A stretch of 64,000 nt of DNA from NCBI GenBank assembly GCA_028696455.1, contig JAQVGZ010000004.1, positions 26,430 to 90,429 of the forward strand, written 5' to 3'. The translations under genes and the position numbers were made by a program. The stretch comes from Desulfotomaculaceae bacterium (GTDB lineage Bacteria; Bacillota; Desulfotomaculia; Desulfotomaculales; Pelotomaculaceae). The notes below the pieces were generated by a model. That model made no database searches. It was not told the origin of the DNA and saw nothing but the letters and a program-made list of their open reading frames with translations. Below are positions 8,087 to 17,448 of this stretch, one piece after another (within the stretch, counting starts at the first letter, position 1; each line of letters begins with the position of its first letter).

Positions 8087-9124
8087 TTGGAGACCATGCG
8101 CTGGTTGGAAGAAGGATGCCTGGAACTGCTGGACCAGTCCAAGCTGCCTATTGAGAAAACATACTTAAAATGCCGGGATCATCTTGACGTGGCTGCTGCC
8201 ATCAAAAGGTTGGCTGTGCGCGGGGCGCCCGCCATAGGCGCGGCGGCTGCCTATGGGCTGGTTCTGGGGACGATGAGATTACAGGCACACTCAAAAGAGG
8301 CTTTTGTCGCCGAGGTGGAAGCTATTGCTCGGGAATTGGCGGCAACCAGACCTACTGCGGTAAATCTGCGGTGGGCCATGAATCGTCTATTGCATAAACT
8401 CCGGACAGCTGAAACTAAAGATTTGCGCGAGCTAAAGACAGCTTTACTAGCAGAAGCCAAACTGATCTATCAAGAGGATATAGTCAATAATCATAAGCTT
8501 GGAGAATACGGGCAGGTACTTATTCCTTTTGGGGCACGCATCCTAACCCACTGCAATGCCGGCGCGCTGGCTACAGCAGGTTACGGGACTGCCCTGGGAG
8601 TTATCCGAGCTGCGCAAGAGGCCGGCAAAAAAGTAAGCGTATATGCGGATGAAACCAGGCCGCTGCTGCAGGGCGCCAGGCTTACCGCCTGGGAAATGCT
8701 CGATGCCCGCATCCCGGTGACCTTGCTTACTGACAACATGGCCGGTTACGCGATGGCATGCGGTAAAATCGATCTGGTTATCGTAGGTGCTGACCGGATT
8801 GCAGCAAACGGTGATACAGCCAACAAGATCGGAACTTACGGCCTGGCGGTATTAGCCTGGGCCCACCACCTCCCCTTTTATGTGGCCGCCCCGCTGTCTA
8901 CAATAGACTTAGGCCTGGTCACGGGCGCGGAAATACCAATTGAGGAGCGGGAGAGCACTGAAGTGACCCACTTTAATGGTCATCCGGTAGCGCCTGCAGG
9001 TGTCAAAGCCTGGAATCCGGCCTTTGACGTTACCCCTAACCGGTTGATTACCGCCATTATTACAGAGCGGGGTGTGATTAACCAACCTTACCTAAAAAAT
9101 CTTCAGGAATTGATGAGCATCTAG
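8087..9124 (+). CDS. mtnA: Methylthioribose-1-phosphate isomerase
   Basis: The enzyme converts methylthioribose-1-phosphate to methylthioribulose-1-phosphate, using the product of the adjacent mtnP. Family signatures: KLAVRGAPAIG-type motif (RLAVRGAPAIGAAAAYGL), ILTHCNAGALAT with the catalytic Cys, ADETRPLLQGARLTAWEM, and GADRIAANGDTANKIGTY with the catalytic Asp. Two TTG starts are possible. TTG 8087 is preferred because AAGGGGAAG lies 6-7 nt upstream and the protein then begins close to the family start (METMRW); TTG 8066 has only a weak site. The gap to mtnP is about 30 bp, so they are co-transcribed. Confidence 0.93.
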   Translation: METMRWLEEGCLELLDQSKLPIEKTYLKCRDHLDVAAAIKRLAVRGAPAIGAAAAYGLVLGTMRLQAHSKEAFVAEVEAIARELAATRPTAVNLRWAMNRLLHKLRTAETKDLRELKTALLAEAKLIYQEDIVNNHKLGEYGQVLIPFGARILTHCNAGALATAGYGTALGVIRAAQEAGKKVSVYADETRPLLQGARLTAWEMLDARIPVTLLTDNMAGYAMACGKIDLVIVGADRIAANGDTANKIGTYGLAVLAWAHHLPFYVAAPLSTIDLGLVTGAEIPIEERESTEVTHFNGHPVAPAGVKAWNPAFDVTPNRLITAIITERGVINQPYLKNLQELMSI

Positions 9125-9214
9125 TAATTAAGAGAGTTGACTAAAAGCCTGTTACCGGCCATATATTATATTAAGCCGAAATAGAAACATTTAAATAACC
9201 AGGAGGCAGACATC

Positions 9215-10465
9215 ATGCCTGAATATATTGTGAGAAACCCTAACCTTGCCCCGGACGGCAGGCTTAAAATTGATTGGGTAAAGGCGCACATGCCTGTATT
9301 AAATGCGATCAGGAAAGAATTCGAGCGGGACCGCCCTTTTGAGGGTCTCCGTGTCGCCCTGTCCATCCACCTGGAGGCCAAGACTGCTTATCTAGCCGAA
9401 GTATTACGGGCCGGCGGGGCAAGAGTTGCCGTTACCGGGTCCAACCCCCTCTCTACCCAGGATGACATAGCAGCAGCCCTGGCCGCAACCGGAATAAATG
9501 TTTACGCCTGGCATAACGCCAGTGACACAGAATATCAGGAGCACCTGCTCCACGTGCTGGATACCCGGCCTCAGTTGGTAATTGACGATGGGGGAGATTT
9601 GGTACACCTGCTGCATACGAGGCGCAAGGAGCAAGCCGCTAATGTCATCGGCGGCTGTGAAGAGACAACAACCGGGGTCAGGCGACTGGAGGCCCTGGAG
9701 CGGGAAGGAAGGCTATTGTTTCCCATGCTGGCGGTGAACAATGCCTTTTGTAAATATCTTTTTGACAACCGCTATGGTACTGGAGAATCAGTTTGGTCAG
9801 GAATCATGCGTACCACCAACCTGGTGGTGGCCGGTAAAACTGTTGTCGTACTGGGTTACGGCTGGTGCGGCAAAGGCATCTCCATGCGTGCCAAAGGCCT
9901 GGGCGCCCGAGTAATCGTCTGTGAGGTTGACCCGGTCCGGGCCATTGAGGCCTGTATGGACGGCTATCAGGTGATGAGTAGTGAGCAGGCCGCGGCTGTA
10001 GGAGATATTTTTATCACCGCCACCGGTTGCCGGGATGTCCTGCGCCGAGTCCATTTCACTAACATGAAAAACGGCGCTATCCTGGCCAATGCCGGGCACT
10101 TTGACGTTGAGATAAATAAACCAGAACTGGCCGAATTGGCGATAGAGAATCGAACAGCCCGCCAAAATGTCGAGAAATTTATTATGTCCGATGGCCGCAG
10201 CGTGTACCTCCTGGCAGAGGGGCGCCTGGTGAATCTGGCCGCCGGGGATGGCCATCCGGCAGAGATTATGGATATGTCTTTTGCCATTCAAGCGCTCAGT
10301 GCCAGTTATATCAAAAAAAATGCCGGCGAAATGCAAAAAAGGCTTTACCGGGTACCCGAGGTAATAGACCGCCGGGTGGCCTTTTTGAAGCTGGCGTCGA
10401 TGGATATTGAAATAGACCGGTTGACCAAAGAACAGAGCACCTATATGTGCGCTTGGCGGGAATAA
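9215..10465 (+). CDS. ahcY: Adenosylhomocysteinase
   Basis: A 416-residue S-adenosylhomocysteine hydrolase, splitting SAH reversibly into adenosine and homocysteine with bound NAD. Visible features are SIHLEAKTAYLAEVL, TGSNPLSTQDD, EETTTGVRRL, NNAFCKYLFDNRYGTGES and the NAD-binding GYGWCGKGISMRAKGLGA; NAGHFDVEI marks the C-terminal part. The ATG follows GGAGG. The length suits the shorter form that lacks the roughly 40-residue insertion of many proteobacterial enzymes. It forms a methyl-cycle cluster with mtnP-mtnA upstream and mtaD downstream. Confidence 0.96.
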   Translation: MPEYIVRNPNLAPDGRLKIDWVKAHMPVLNAIRKEFERDRPFEGLRVALSIHLEAKTAYLAEVLRAGGARVAVTGSNPLSTQDDIAAALAATGINVYAWHNASDTEYQEHLLHVLDTRPQLVIDDGGDLVHLLHTRRKEQAANVIGGCEETTTGVRRLEALEREGRLLFPMLAVNNAFCKYLFDNRYGTGESVWSGIMRTTNLVVAGKTVVVLGYGWCGKGISMRAKGLGARVIVCEVDPVRAIEACMDGYQVMSSEQAAAVGDIFITATGCRDVLRRVHFTNMKNGAILANAGHFDVEINKPELAELAIENRTARQNVEKFIMSDGRSVYLLAEGRLVNLAAGDGHPAEIMDMSFAIQALSASYIKKNAGEMQKRLYRVPEVIDRRVAFLKLASMDIEIDRLTKEQSTYMCAWRE

Positions 10466-10499
10466 AGAGTTACAGAAAAAAGATGTTGGGGGACAAATC

Positions 10500-11804
10500 A
10501 TGGCTAATATTTTAATTCAAGGCGCCACTATTCTGACCATGGAGGGGCCAGATCAAGAAATCAAGGACGGCGAAATCGCCATTCAAGGTAATCGGATAGC
10601 CGCAGTTGGGCCACGTGGCTCCATCGCGGCAGATTACCGGGCGGACAGGGTGATCAACGGCTCCGGCATGGTGGCCTTGCCCGGTCTGATTAATTGCCAC
10701 ACCCACGCTGCCATGACCTTGCTGCGCAGTTTCGCCGACGATATGCCACTGATGAAGTGGCTTTCTGAAAAAATATGGCCGGTGGAAGATAAACTTCAGC
10801 CTGAAGACATTTACTGGGGCACCATGTTGTGTTGCCTGGAAATGATCAAATCCGGCACGACTACTTTTGCCGATATGTACTTCCAGATGGACCAAGCAGC
10901 TGCTGCTGTGGAAAAGAGCGGCCTCCGTGCTTGCCTGTCCAGGGGTATGATCGGCAATATGCCAAATGCAGAGCAGGCTCTGAAAGATTGCGTCATATTA
11001 ATTAAAGAGTGGAACGGTGGGGCTGACGGCAGGATCAAGGTGATGCTGGGGCCTCACGCCCCATACACCTGCCCACCCGATTACCTCAGGCGAGTGGTGG
11101 AAGTAGCCAGGGTAAACCAGGTTGGGATTCATATTCATGTAGCTGAAACTATGGATGAAGTCAATCAAATCAAAGCCAATTATAATCAAACACCGGTTGA
11201 ATATCTACACCACGCCGGTGTGTTTGAGGCGCCGGTACTGGCTGCCCATTGTGTATATCTGGACGAGGCTGATATTGAAATGCTGGCGCGCTACAAAGTG
11301 GGTGTAGCCCACTGCCCGGAAAGCAATATGAAGCTAGCCAGCGGTATTGCCCCGATAACCCACCTGCTGGAAGCCGGTGTTAATGTTGGTCTGGGCACTG
11401 ATGGGGCTGCCAGTAACAACGACCTGGATATGCTGGCAGAGATGCAAAGTGCCGCTTTGCTGCAGAAGGTTGCTACCGGCGATCCTACGGCAATGCCTGC
11501 ATTTACCGCGCTTAGCCTGGCCACCGCTGGCGGCGCCAGGGTTCTCGGGCTAGAAAGGGAGACCGGGCTATTGAAGGCGGGCATGAAAGCAGATTTGATC
11601 TTGATTAATTTACAGCGCCCGCACTATTACCCATTACATAACCTGATTGCCAACTTAGTGTATGCTTCCCAATCTGCTGATGTGGATACTGTGATTGTTG
11701 ACGGCGAGGTACTCATGGAAGGCAGGCGGGTTTTGACCATGGACGAAGATAGAGTGATCTGGGAGACGCAACAGAGGGCGACGCAGTTGTTTGGCAGGAG
11801 CTAA
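10500..11804 (+). CDS. mtaD: MTA/SAH/5'-deoxyadenosine deaminase
   Basis: A 434-residue amidohydrolase that deaminates 5'-substituted adenosines (methylthioadenosine, SAH, possibly 5'-deoxyadenosine) to inosine derivatives. Metal-site motifs are visible: NCHTHAAMTLLR, HIHVAET, AAHCVYLDE and GLGTDGAASNNDLDML. The segment FADDMPLMKWLSEKIWPVEDKL is typical of the MtaD/DadD group. It follows ahcY by 34 bp with GGGGGACAA as RBS and probably shares its transcript. Preference among MTA, SAH and deoxyadenosine is not readable from the sequence; a radical-SAM-rich anaerobe would need deoxyadenosine clearance. Confidence 0.88.
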   Translation: MANILIQGATILTMEGPDQEIKDGEIAIQGNRIAAVGPRGSIAADYRADRVINGSGMVALPGLINCHTHAAMTLLRSFADDMPLMKWLSEKIWPVEDKLQPEDIYWGTMLCCLEMIKSGTTTFADMYFQMDQAAAAVEKSGLRACLSRGMIGNMPNAEQALKDCVILIKEWNGGADGRIKVMLGPHAPYTCPPDYLRRVVEVARVNQVGIHIHVAETMDEVNQIKANYNQTPVEYLHHAGVFEAPVLAAHCVYLDEADIEMLARYKVGVAHCPESNMKLASGIAPITHLLEAGVNVGLGTDGAASNNDLDMLAEMQSAALLQKVATGDPTAMPAFTALSLATAGGARVLGLERETGLLKAGMKADLILINLQRPHYYPLHNLIANLVYASQSADVDTVIVDGEVLMEGRRVLTMDEDRVIWETQQRATQLFGRS

Positions 11805-11910
11805 AGCTACAGCTCACCATAACCACCTGGGTAAGTTTAAGATGGCATGGATACTGAGTGTACACCAGGTCGGCTACAGGCGAATATATGACAGTATTCA
11901 ACACAAATAA

Positions 11911-11970
11911 CCCAAACCACCGGTTAAACGTATTACCGCAATTGCGCTGTAAAAAACCGGCTGGTTTGGG
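11911..11970. terminator. Inverted repeat between convergent genes
   Basis: CCCAAACCACCGGTT (11911-11925) is nearly complementary to AACCGGCTGGTTTGGG (11955-11970). It lies between the convergent mtaD and hisG and probably acts as a bidirectional transcription end; T-runs are short on both sides. Confidence 0.5.
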
Positions 11971-12044
11971 CTGAATATGAGCTGTCCTTTACTAGCTCTA
12001 AATCAGCTGGTTCAAACAGATTTATATCAGTTGCAGCGTTGATG

Positions 12045-12914
12045 CTACGGTATTACCTTGGTTAACGGGTATTCAATAATATCCTGCGCGCCGGCCCGCT
12101 TTAAGGCTGGAATGAGATCTCTTACTTGCCTTTCTTCCAAAATGACCTCTACCGCCACCCAGTCACTATGGACTAACTGAGATATGGTTGGTTGTTTCAT
12201 TGCCGGTAATACATCCAGTATGGTATCAAGCATGTCCCCGGGCACATTCATCTTCATCCCGACCCTGTTCCGGGCACGCAGGGCTCCCTGGAGCAGAACG
12301 GACATGCTTTGCAGCTTTTCCCGCTTCCAGGGGTCATTCCAGGAACTGCGGTTTGCGTGTAATTTGGTGGTTGATTCAAGGATGGTTGCGATAATTCTCA
12401 AATTATTCGCTTTCAGAGAACTTCCAGTTTCGGTTATATCGGCAATAGCATCAACGAGATGGGGCACCTTAACCTCGGTGGCGCCGTAAGAGTACTCGAC
12501 TAAAGCATCAACATCATTTTCTTTTAGATACTTCTGTGTAACCCGGACCAGTTCAGTGGCAATCCGCTTGCCGTTGAGATCAGACACTTTTTCTATACCG
12601 CTGTTGTTAGCCACAGCTATTACCACGCGGATCGGGTTCTGGGTGTTTTTTGCATACATCAGGTCGGCCACTTCTACTACATCAGCCTCATTTTCCATGA
12701 TCCAGTCCAGTCCGCTCAGCCCGGCGTCAAGTACTCCTTCATTTACATAGCGGGGAATTTCCTGAGCCCGCATCAGTACCACTTCAAGCTCCGGGTCATT
12801 TACTGCCGGAAAGTATGAGCGGCTGCGGACAGTGATGATATATCCGGCCTGCTTAAAAAGTTGAAAGGTAGCCTCCTGGAGACTGCCTTTTGGTAAACCA
12901 AGACGAAGCTTCAA
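12045..12914 (-). CDS. hisG: ATP phosphoribosyltransferase, long form
   Basis: The first enzyme of histidine synthesis joins ATP and PRPP. At 289 residues it is the long form, with a C-terminal ACT-like regulatory domain (about residues 215-289, ending in DIIEYPLTKVIP) that binds histidine, so no HisZ partner is needed. LGLPKGSLQEAT at the N-terminus, DAGLSGLDWI and the PRPP-binding ITETGSSLKANNL are clear. The start is TTG 12914, with GGAGGT about 8 nt upstream. No other his gene lies nearby, so it is a single-gene unit here. Confidence 0.95.
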   Translation of the reverse strand: MKLRLGLPKGSLQEATFQLFKQAGYIITVRSRSYFPAVNDPELEVVLMRAQEIPRYVNEGVLDAGLSGLDWIMENEADVVEVADLMYAKNTQNPIRVVIAVANNSGIEKVSDLNGKRIATELVRVTQKYLKENDVDALVEYSYGATEVKVPHLVDAIADITETGSSLKANNLRIIATILESTTKLHANRSSWNDPWKREKLQSMSVLLQGALRARNRVGMKMNVPGDMLDTILDVLPAMKQPTISQLVHSDWVAVEVILEERQVRDLIPALKRAGAQDIIEYPLTKVIP

Positions 12915-13004
12915 GTTGAATTACCTCCAAGCATATACTTATGTCATATAGTACGGTAAAAGTATACCTTTTGAGTTACCGGGGTGTCAATACCGGGCTC
13001 TTAC

Positions 13005-14171
13005 TTAAAAAGGCTGCGAAATTAGTAGCGATTGACCCGGAAAAATTAAACTGGGATTAGATAAATTGTTTATCCTTGCCAGTGCTTCTACTGTCGTATT
13101 ATAAGTTGCCGCAATGGATGCTAGAGTTTCACCTGGTTTAACTACGTGAACTAATATGCCGGCTGTCGTAATTCGCCACACTTGCAGGCCGCCAACAGCT
13201 GTTCCCAGGCCGATCAGCCCTTCACTGCTCACTGCCAGATCGTTCATCGGGAGGCCACCGGTATTAACCGCCCAATCAGGGCTGCTTCGTTCAACGGGTG
13301 CTTTGTAGCCGAAAATAAAACCTTCAGGAGTGCCCGCCAGCAGTGTTTCTACACTTTCCCCGATGAGCCTGCCCGTGGTTAGTGCAGGCACACTGCTCCC
13401 CAGGTTGTCAGAAGTGAGTACTGTTGTTAGACTCTCGCCTACCTCTACTACCCTCAAACGACCGTCACCACCACCCCAACTCAGCTCACTCCCTGGAGTT
13501 GGTCTCAAATTACCGGCAGTAAGTGATGTTACTAGTGCCGGCAAATTTCTCTGTACCGGTCCTTCCGTTATACCGATTTCAGTGTAGTTCAGCATGATCA
13601 GTCCAGATGTGCCGTCTTCAATGTAGGCCACTGCAATTAATGGAGTCTGTCCTTCAATCCTGTTAACAACTGCCAGATGTTGGGGGGGGCCTGGCAAAAC
13701 TCTAATAGCCAGTAGTTCAAGTTCCTGCCCTAGCCCATTTAGCCTGGCAACCTGATAAAAATACAGAAACTCTTGAGCCTCAGCAGCAGCAATAACCGCT
13801 TCACCTGTATCTCCAGCAAGACGCGCTAGAGCCAGGCTGACAAACCGGGCGCCAGGCTCAGGCTGTGTTTCCAACAACCGGACCAGAGAGCCTGCACTTG
13901 TACCATAAGCCAACACCCTGTCTTCTGTCCCGATAAGGATCTTGTCCCGGTTCCCTTCCCGCAGCCCGACTGCCAGGCTTAATATTACAGTTCCAACATC
14001 AATAGTTTGGGCAAGGACGTAGCCCTCGGCCGCAGGGTAAAACAAAAATGCCTTGCTACCGGCAGCTGCTACCAGATCAGGTCTGTCACTGATGACATTT
14101 CCCCACCCAACCCGGACAGGACCATTCAAGTCTTTCCTGTCCAGAATCACTTCTGCCAGAACCAAAGGCAT
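13005..14171 (-). CDS. LysM protein with beta-propeller-like repeats
   Basis: A 388-residue protein of unknown role. The C-terminal 45 residues form a LysM domain (VHVVKPGETLASIAATYNTT through PGQSLLIS), which binds peptidoglycan or related glycans. The first 340 residues are rich in short hydrophobic strands ending in G and D with recurring LALARLAGDTG, AVVNRIEGQ and TAGNLRPTPG elements, as in FG-GAP/VCBS beta-propellers. No signal peptide is evident, which is odd for a wall binder and fits a spore-coat or mother-cell location. ATG 14171 is preferred to TTG 14177 because AGGATGA is then 7 nt away. Confidence 0.7.
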   Translation of the reverse strand: MPLVLAEVILDRKDLNGPVRVGWGNVISDRPDLVAAAGSKAFLFYPAAEGYVLAQTIDVGTVILSLAVGLREGNRDKILIGTEDRVLAYGTSAGSLVRLLETQPEPGARFVSLALARLAGDTGEAVIAAAEAQEFLYFYQVARLNGLGQELELLAIRVLPGPPQHLAVVNRIEGQTPLIAVAYIEDGTSGLIMLNYTEIGITEGPVQRNLPALVTSLTAGNLRPTPGSELSWGGGDGRLRVVEVGESLTTVLTSDNLGSSVPALTTGRLIGESVETLLAGTPEGFIFGYKAPVERSSPDWAVNTGGLPMNDLAVSSEGLIGLGTAVGGLQVWRITTAGILVHVVKPGETLASIAATYNTTVEALARINNLSNPSLIFPGQSLLISQPF

Positions 14172-14215
14172 AGACAATCATCCTTTATTTTAATGTTGTA
14201 CTATATATTATGCTG

Positions 14216-14404
14216 TTACACTGCTTTGTATATTAATTTACTTTCTTTTTGATCATGGCTAACCTCGATTTTTTTTAATACTACTACGCCGTTTAGCACC
14301 TCGATCAGTATATCGCTTCCGCCACTAATCCCGAGAGTCTTCATAATATTACGCGGTATAGTGATCTGACCGTTAGGTGTGATGCACGATAATTTTTTCA
14401 TCAT
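14216..14404 (-). CDS. AbrB/SpoVT-type DNA-binding protein
   Basis: A 62-residue protein with the swapped-hairpin AbrB fold: TPNGQITIPRNIMKTLGI followed by GSDILIEVLNGVVVLKKIE. Such small proteins act as transition-state regulators or antitoxins. No toxin gene is adjacent, so a regulator of the AbrB or SpoVT kind is more likely. GGAGAG precedes the ATG. The last residues (QKESKLIYKAV) are variable. Confidence 0.82.
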   Translation of the reverse strand: MMKKLSCITPNGQITIPRNIMKTLGISGGSDILIEVLNGVVVLKKIEVSHDQKESKLIYKAV

Positions 14405-14647
14405 ATTCTCTCCTCGCAGCAGTAAATTATCGCCGGCTTGTTTATTATAAAATAGCTCAATGTTTATAACTAGGGGGTATTATTGTTTGAATCTGTCATA
14501 TTTTGTTGGGGTACGGTCAATTAGAACCTGCGTCTCCAACACTCAATGCACAAGATTAATTAATATTTTGTGCTTGAATTATTCTCGAGATAGTGTAATA
14601 TAAAAGAATGACATTTTATAAGACTTTAAATCTAAGGAGCTAAGCAA

Positions 14648-15841
14648 ATGGCGATATCTAAAAAAATTAGTTCTGCAATGTCCAACTCTTCTTGGATCAG
14701 AAAACTTTTTGAAACAGGTATACAGCTTAAAAAACTGTATGGAGATGATAAAATCTTTGATTTTTCCCTGGGCAACCCCGATCATGAACCACCGAAGTCT
14801 TTCAAAGAAGCACTGACTAAATGGGCGCTCGAGCCAGTTGTCGGCATGCACGACTACATGAGCAACGCCGGTTATCCTGAAACGCGGCAGGCTATCGCTG
14901 AGGCGCTGGCCGGAGAGACCGGTCTTCCATTCAGTGAAAACCATGTCATGATGACCGTTGGCGCCGGCGGAGCATTAAATGCGGTGTTAAAAACCATCCT
15001 CGATCCCGGTGATGAAGTGATCGTTTTGTCACCCTTTTTTGTAGAATACAAGTTTTACATAGATAACCACGGTGGCATTGTTAAATTAGTGCCCACCACT
15101 GATAATTTCAACATCGATTTAAACGCTATTGATTCTGCCATATCAGCAGCGACTAAAGCAATCATTATTAATAGCCCCAACAATCCGACCGGGGTGGTAT
15201 ATGATGCTGATTCCCTGGCCGGTTTGGGAGCACTGCTCAAAATCAGGGAAGAGGAACTGGGACACCCTGTTTATGTCATATCTGACGAGGTCTATGCCAA
15301 ACTTGTCTACGATGGCGTTACAGTTCCCAGTGTGTTCAAACATATAAAAAACAGTATTCTGGCCACCTCCTACAGTAAGGATTTGGCTTTGCCCGGCGAG
15401 AGGATCGGCTATGCAGCCGTTTCTCCTGAAATAGATCAGGTGGACCTGCTCATGGACGGTCTTATTTTTTGCAATCGCACCCTGGGTTTTATCAACGCCC
15501 CGGCGCTGATGCAGCGGATAGTCACCGGGCTTCAGCATGAAAGTGTTGATATCACCAGGTATCAAGAAAAAAGAGATATTCTTTATGATCATTTAACGAA
15601 GCTAGGCTTTAAAATGATTAAACCGCAGGGAGCATTTTATCTTTTTCCTCAATCTCCCCTCGAAGATGACATTGAATTTATTAATATTGCGATGAAATTC
15701 AACATCCTGGTGGTACCCGGTACTGGCTTTGGTAAACCAGGACATTTCCGTATCGCTTACTGTGTTGAAAAACAAACGGTATTGAACTCCTTGCCGGCTT
15801 TTGAGGCATTGGCTAAGGAACTGGGCTTAAAGCCATTATAA
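14648..15841 (+). CDS. PLP-dependent aminotransferase, class I/II
   Basis: A 397-residue fold-type I aminotransferase. It shows the substrate/PLP motifs FDFSLGNPDHEPP, MMTVGAGGALNAVL, NSPNNPTGVVYD, VISDEVYAKLVYD, the Schiff-base lysine in SYSKDLALPGERIGY, and GAFYLFP near the C-terminus. RBS AAGGAGC precedes the ATG by about 6 nt. It stands alone between a regulator gene and a convergent exporter. The group contains aspartate, aromatic and LL-diaminopimelate aminotransferases; the substrate cannot be chosen from sequence or context. Confidence 0.88.
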   Translation: MAISKKISSAMSNSSWIRKLFETGIQLKKLYGDDKIFDFSLGNPDHEPPKSFKEALTKWALEPVVGMHDYMSNAGYPETRQAIAEALAGETGLPFSENHVMMTVGAGGALNAVLKTILDPGDEVIVLSPFFVEYKFYIDNHGGIVKLVPTTDNFNIDLNAIDSAISAATKAIIINSPNNPTGVVYDADSLAGLGALLKIREEELGHPVYVISDEVYAKLVYDGVTVPSVFKHIKNSILATSYSKDLALPGERIGYAAVSPEIDQVDLLMDGLIFCNRTLGFINAPALMQRIVTGLQHESVDITRYQEKRDILYDHLTKLGFKMIKPQGAFYLFPQSPLEDDIEFINIAMKFNILVVPGTGFGKPGHFRIAYCVEKQTVLNSLPAFEALAKELGLKPL

Positions 15842-15898
15842 TTGCCTCAGGCAGGGATCACTTTAAAGCACAGGGGATAATGGAGATAGTTTCAAACG

Positions 15899-15950
15899 AC
15901 ATGGCCATCCATAGTATGTAAATGCTATAGATGGCCATGTTTATATTTTA
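15899..15950 (+). terminator. Intrinsic terminator after the aminotransferase
   Basis: ACATGGCCATC (15899-15909) pairs perfectly with GATGGCCATGT (15930-15940), followed by TTATATTTTA. It lies between convergent genes and may serve both. Confidence 0.8.
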
Positions 15951-15972
15951 TCCGTTAGATTATTTTTGTTGG

Positions 15973-17379
15973 TTACAACTGTTTACCTTTTACCGCTTTT
16001 GAATCAGCCCGCACTTTACCCCTGGCCATAGATGCAAATATACCAAAAAAGCAGATTACGGCAAAGATCAAGAATGTTACTTTTAAACTAGCCAGCAACA
16101 GGGAGGCTGAGCCTGCCGTCAGCTGTGCATTACCTGCGTAATGTGCCAGCAACAGAGTGACTATCGACATACTTAAGGCCTGCCCGGTTAAGCGCATCGT
16201 GCCCAGTGTTGATGAGGCCACCCCGTAAAATTTTTTTTCTATGGAACCCATCACAGCATTAGTATTCGGTGAGGAAAAAAGGGCAAATCCAGCGCCGAGC
16301 AGTGATAAATTGAACATGACAGCCCAAAGCCCGCTGAATTGATCTATAAAATAAAACACCATAAGACCGATTATAGTGACCAGCATCCCTGCTGAAGCCA
16401 CGATGCGAGGCTCAATGCGGTCGGAAAGCTTGCCGGCAAGTGGAGATAATAAAGCCATAACAACTGGCTGGGATAGTAAAATTAAGCCGGCTTGCTGTGG
16501 ATCAAAACCCTGCACTACTTGGAGATAAAGAGAAAGTAAAAAACCCACGGCAAAGGTTGCACTGTAGTTAATTAACGCTGCCAGGTTAGAATAAATAAAG
16601 GCTTTGTTACTTCTAAATATTTTTAGGTTAAGTAATGGGTATGCTGCCTTAAATTGTTGCAAGAAAAATAGTATCAGAGCCAAAACACCGATGAGCAAAA
16701 GCCATTTTGCCCAGGGAATGGCAGCCACAGACGATAAACCATACATAAGCGCAATTAGTGCGAAAACATATATGAAAGCGCCGGGAAGATCAAATTTCTC
16801 CCCTTTTGCCTCCGCCCATTCCCCTTTTAATTTAAAAACTGCCAGAAAAATGATTGGCAGACCCAGAAGTGCCGTAAACAAGAACATTGAGCGCCACCCC
16901 AGGTAATGGACAAGAAAACCACCCAGAACTGGACCCAGAGAGAGGCCTGTATATACTGCAGCAGCGTTGAATCCAAGCACCTTGCCCCTTTCCTGAGGCG
17001 GGTATACAGAAGTCAAAATAGCAACGCCTGTGCCAAAAATCATTGCTCCCCCGATACCTTGCAGACACCGGAAAATAATTATAGTTTTCATTGAGCCAGC
17101 CACTATGCAAAGAAAAGAAAACAGCGTGTGCAAGGTAACTCCTATGGTAAAAACTTTTTTCCTGCCCCATAAATCCGCCGCCCGGCCGAAGGGAACAAGA
17201 AACGCTGCAGATGCCAGAAGATAAGATGAGACAACCCAGCTTAAAGTGACCGTATTACTGTTAAATTGCTCACCAATAGATGGTATGGCCAGGTTTATGG
17301 CACTGCCCGTAAAAGGAGTAAGGAACGCTGCGAGTGTGGCAACCAGAAGGGCACTTTTTTTTAAGGGCTCCTCTTTCAT
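15973..17379 (-). CDS. MFS drug/proton antiporter, DHA2-like
   Basis: A 468-residue major facilitator with about 14 hydrophobic segments, as in the EmrB/QacA (DHA2) exporters. The N-terminal half carries ITPFTGSAINLAIPSI-like residues of helix 1 and FGRAADLWGRKKVF, the loop 2-3 motif; FRCLQGIGGAMIFGTG and GLSLGPVLGGFLVHYLGWR match motifs B and C of antiporters. Predicted role: proton-driven export of toxic or hydrophobic compounds. It may be co-transcribed with the thioesterase gene 69 bp upstream. No linked regulator reveals the substrate. Confidence 0.9.
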   Translation of the reverse strand: MKEEPLKKSALLVATLAAFLTPFTGSAINLAIPSIGEQFNSNTVTLSWVVSSYLLASAAFLVPFGRAADLWGRKKVFTIGVTLHTLFSFLCIVAGSMKTIIIFRCLQGIGGAMIFGTGVAILTSVYPPQERGKVLGFNAAAVYTGLSLGPVLGGFLVHYLGWRSMFLFTALLGLPIIFLAVFKLKGEWAEAKGEKFDLPGAFIYVFALIALMYGLSSVAAIPWAKWLLLIGVLALILFFLQQFKAAYPLLNLKIFRSNKAFIYSNLAALINYSATFAVGFLLSLYLQVVQGFDPQQAGLILLSQPVVMALLSPLAGKLSDRIEPRIVASAGMLVTIIGLMVFYFIDQFSGLWAVMFNLSLLGAGFALFSSPNTNAVMGSIEKKFYGVASSTLGTMRLTGQALSMSIVTLLLAHYAGNAQLTAGSASLLLASLKVTFLIFAVICFFGIFASMARGKVRADSKAVKGKQL

Positions 17380-17448
17380 AACAACCTCCGCTCATACAGG
17401 CCGGAACTAGTCTTGTGATTTAAGATAGCTTGATTACTTGATATTAAT

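Noticed and set aside
9797-10501. A 234-codon open frame on the minus strand across ahcY
   Set aside because: It lies fully antisense to a well-supported gene, has no RBS and low-complexity composition: a codon-bias shadow.
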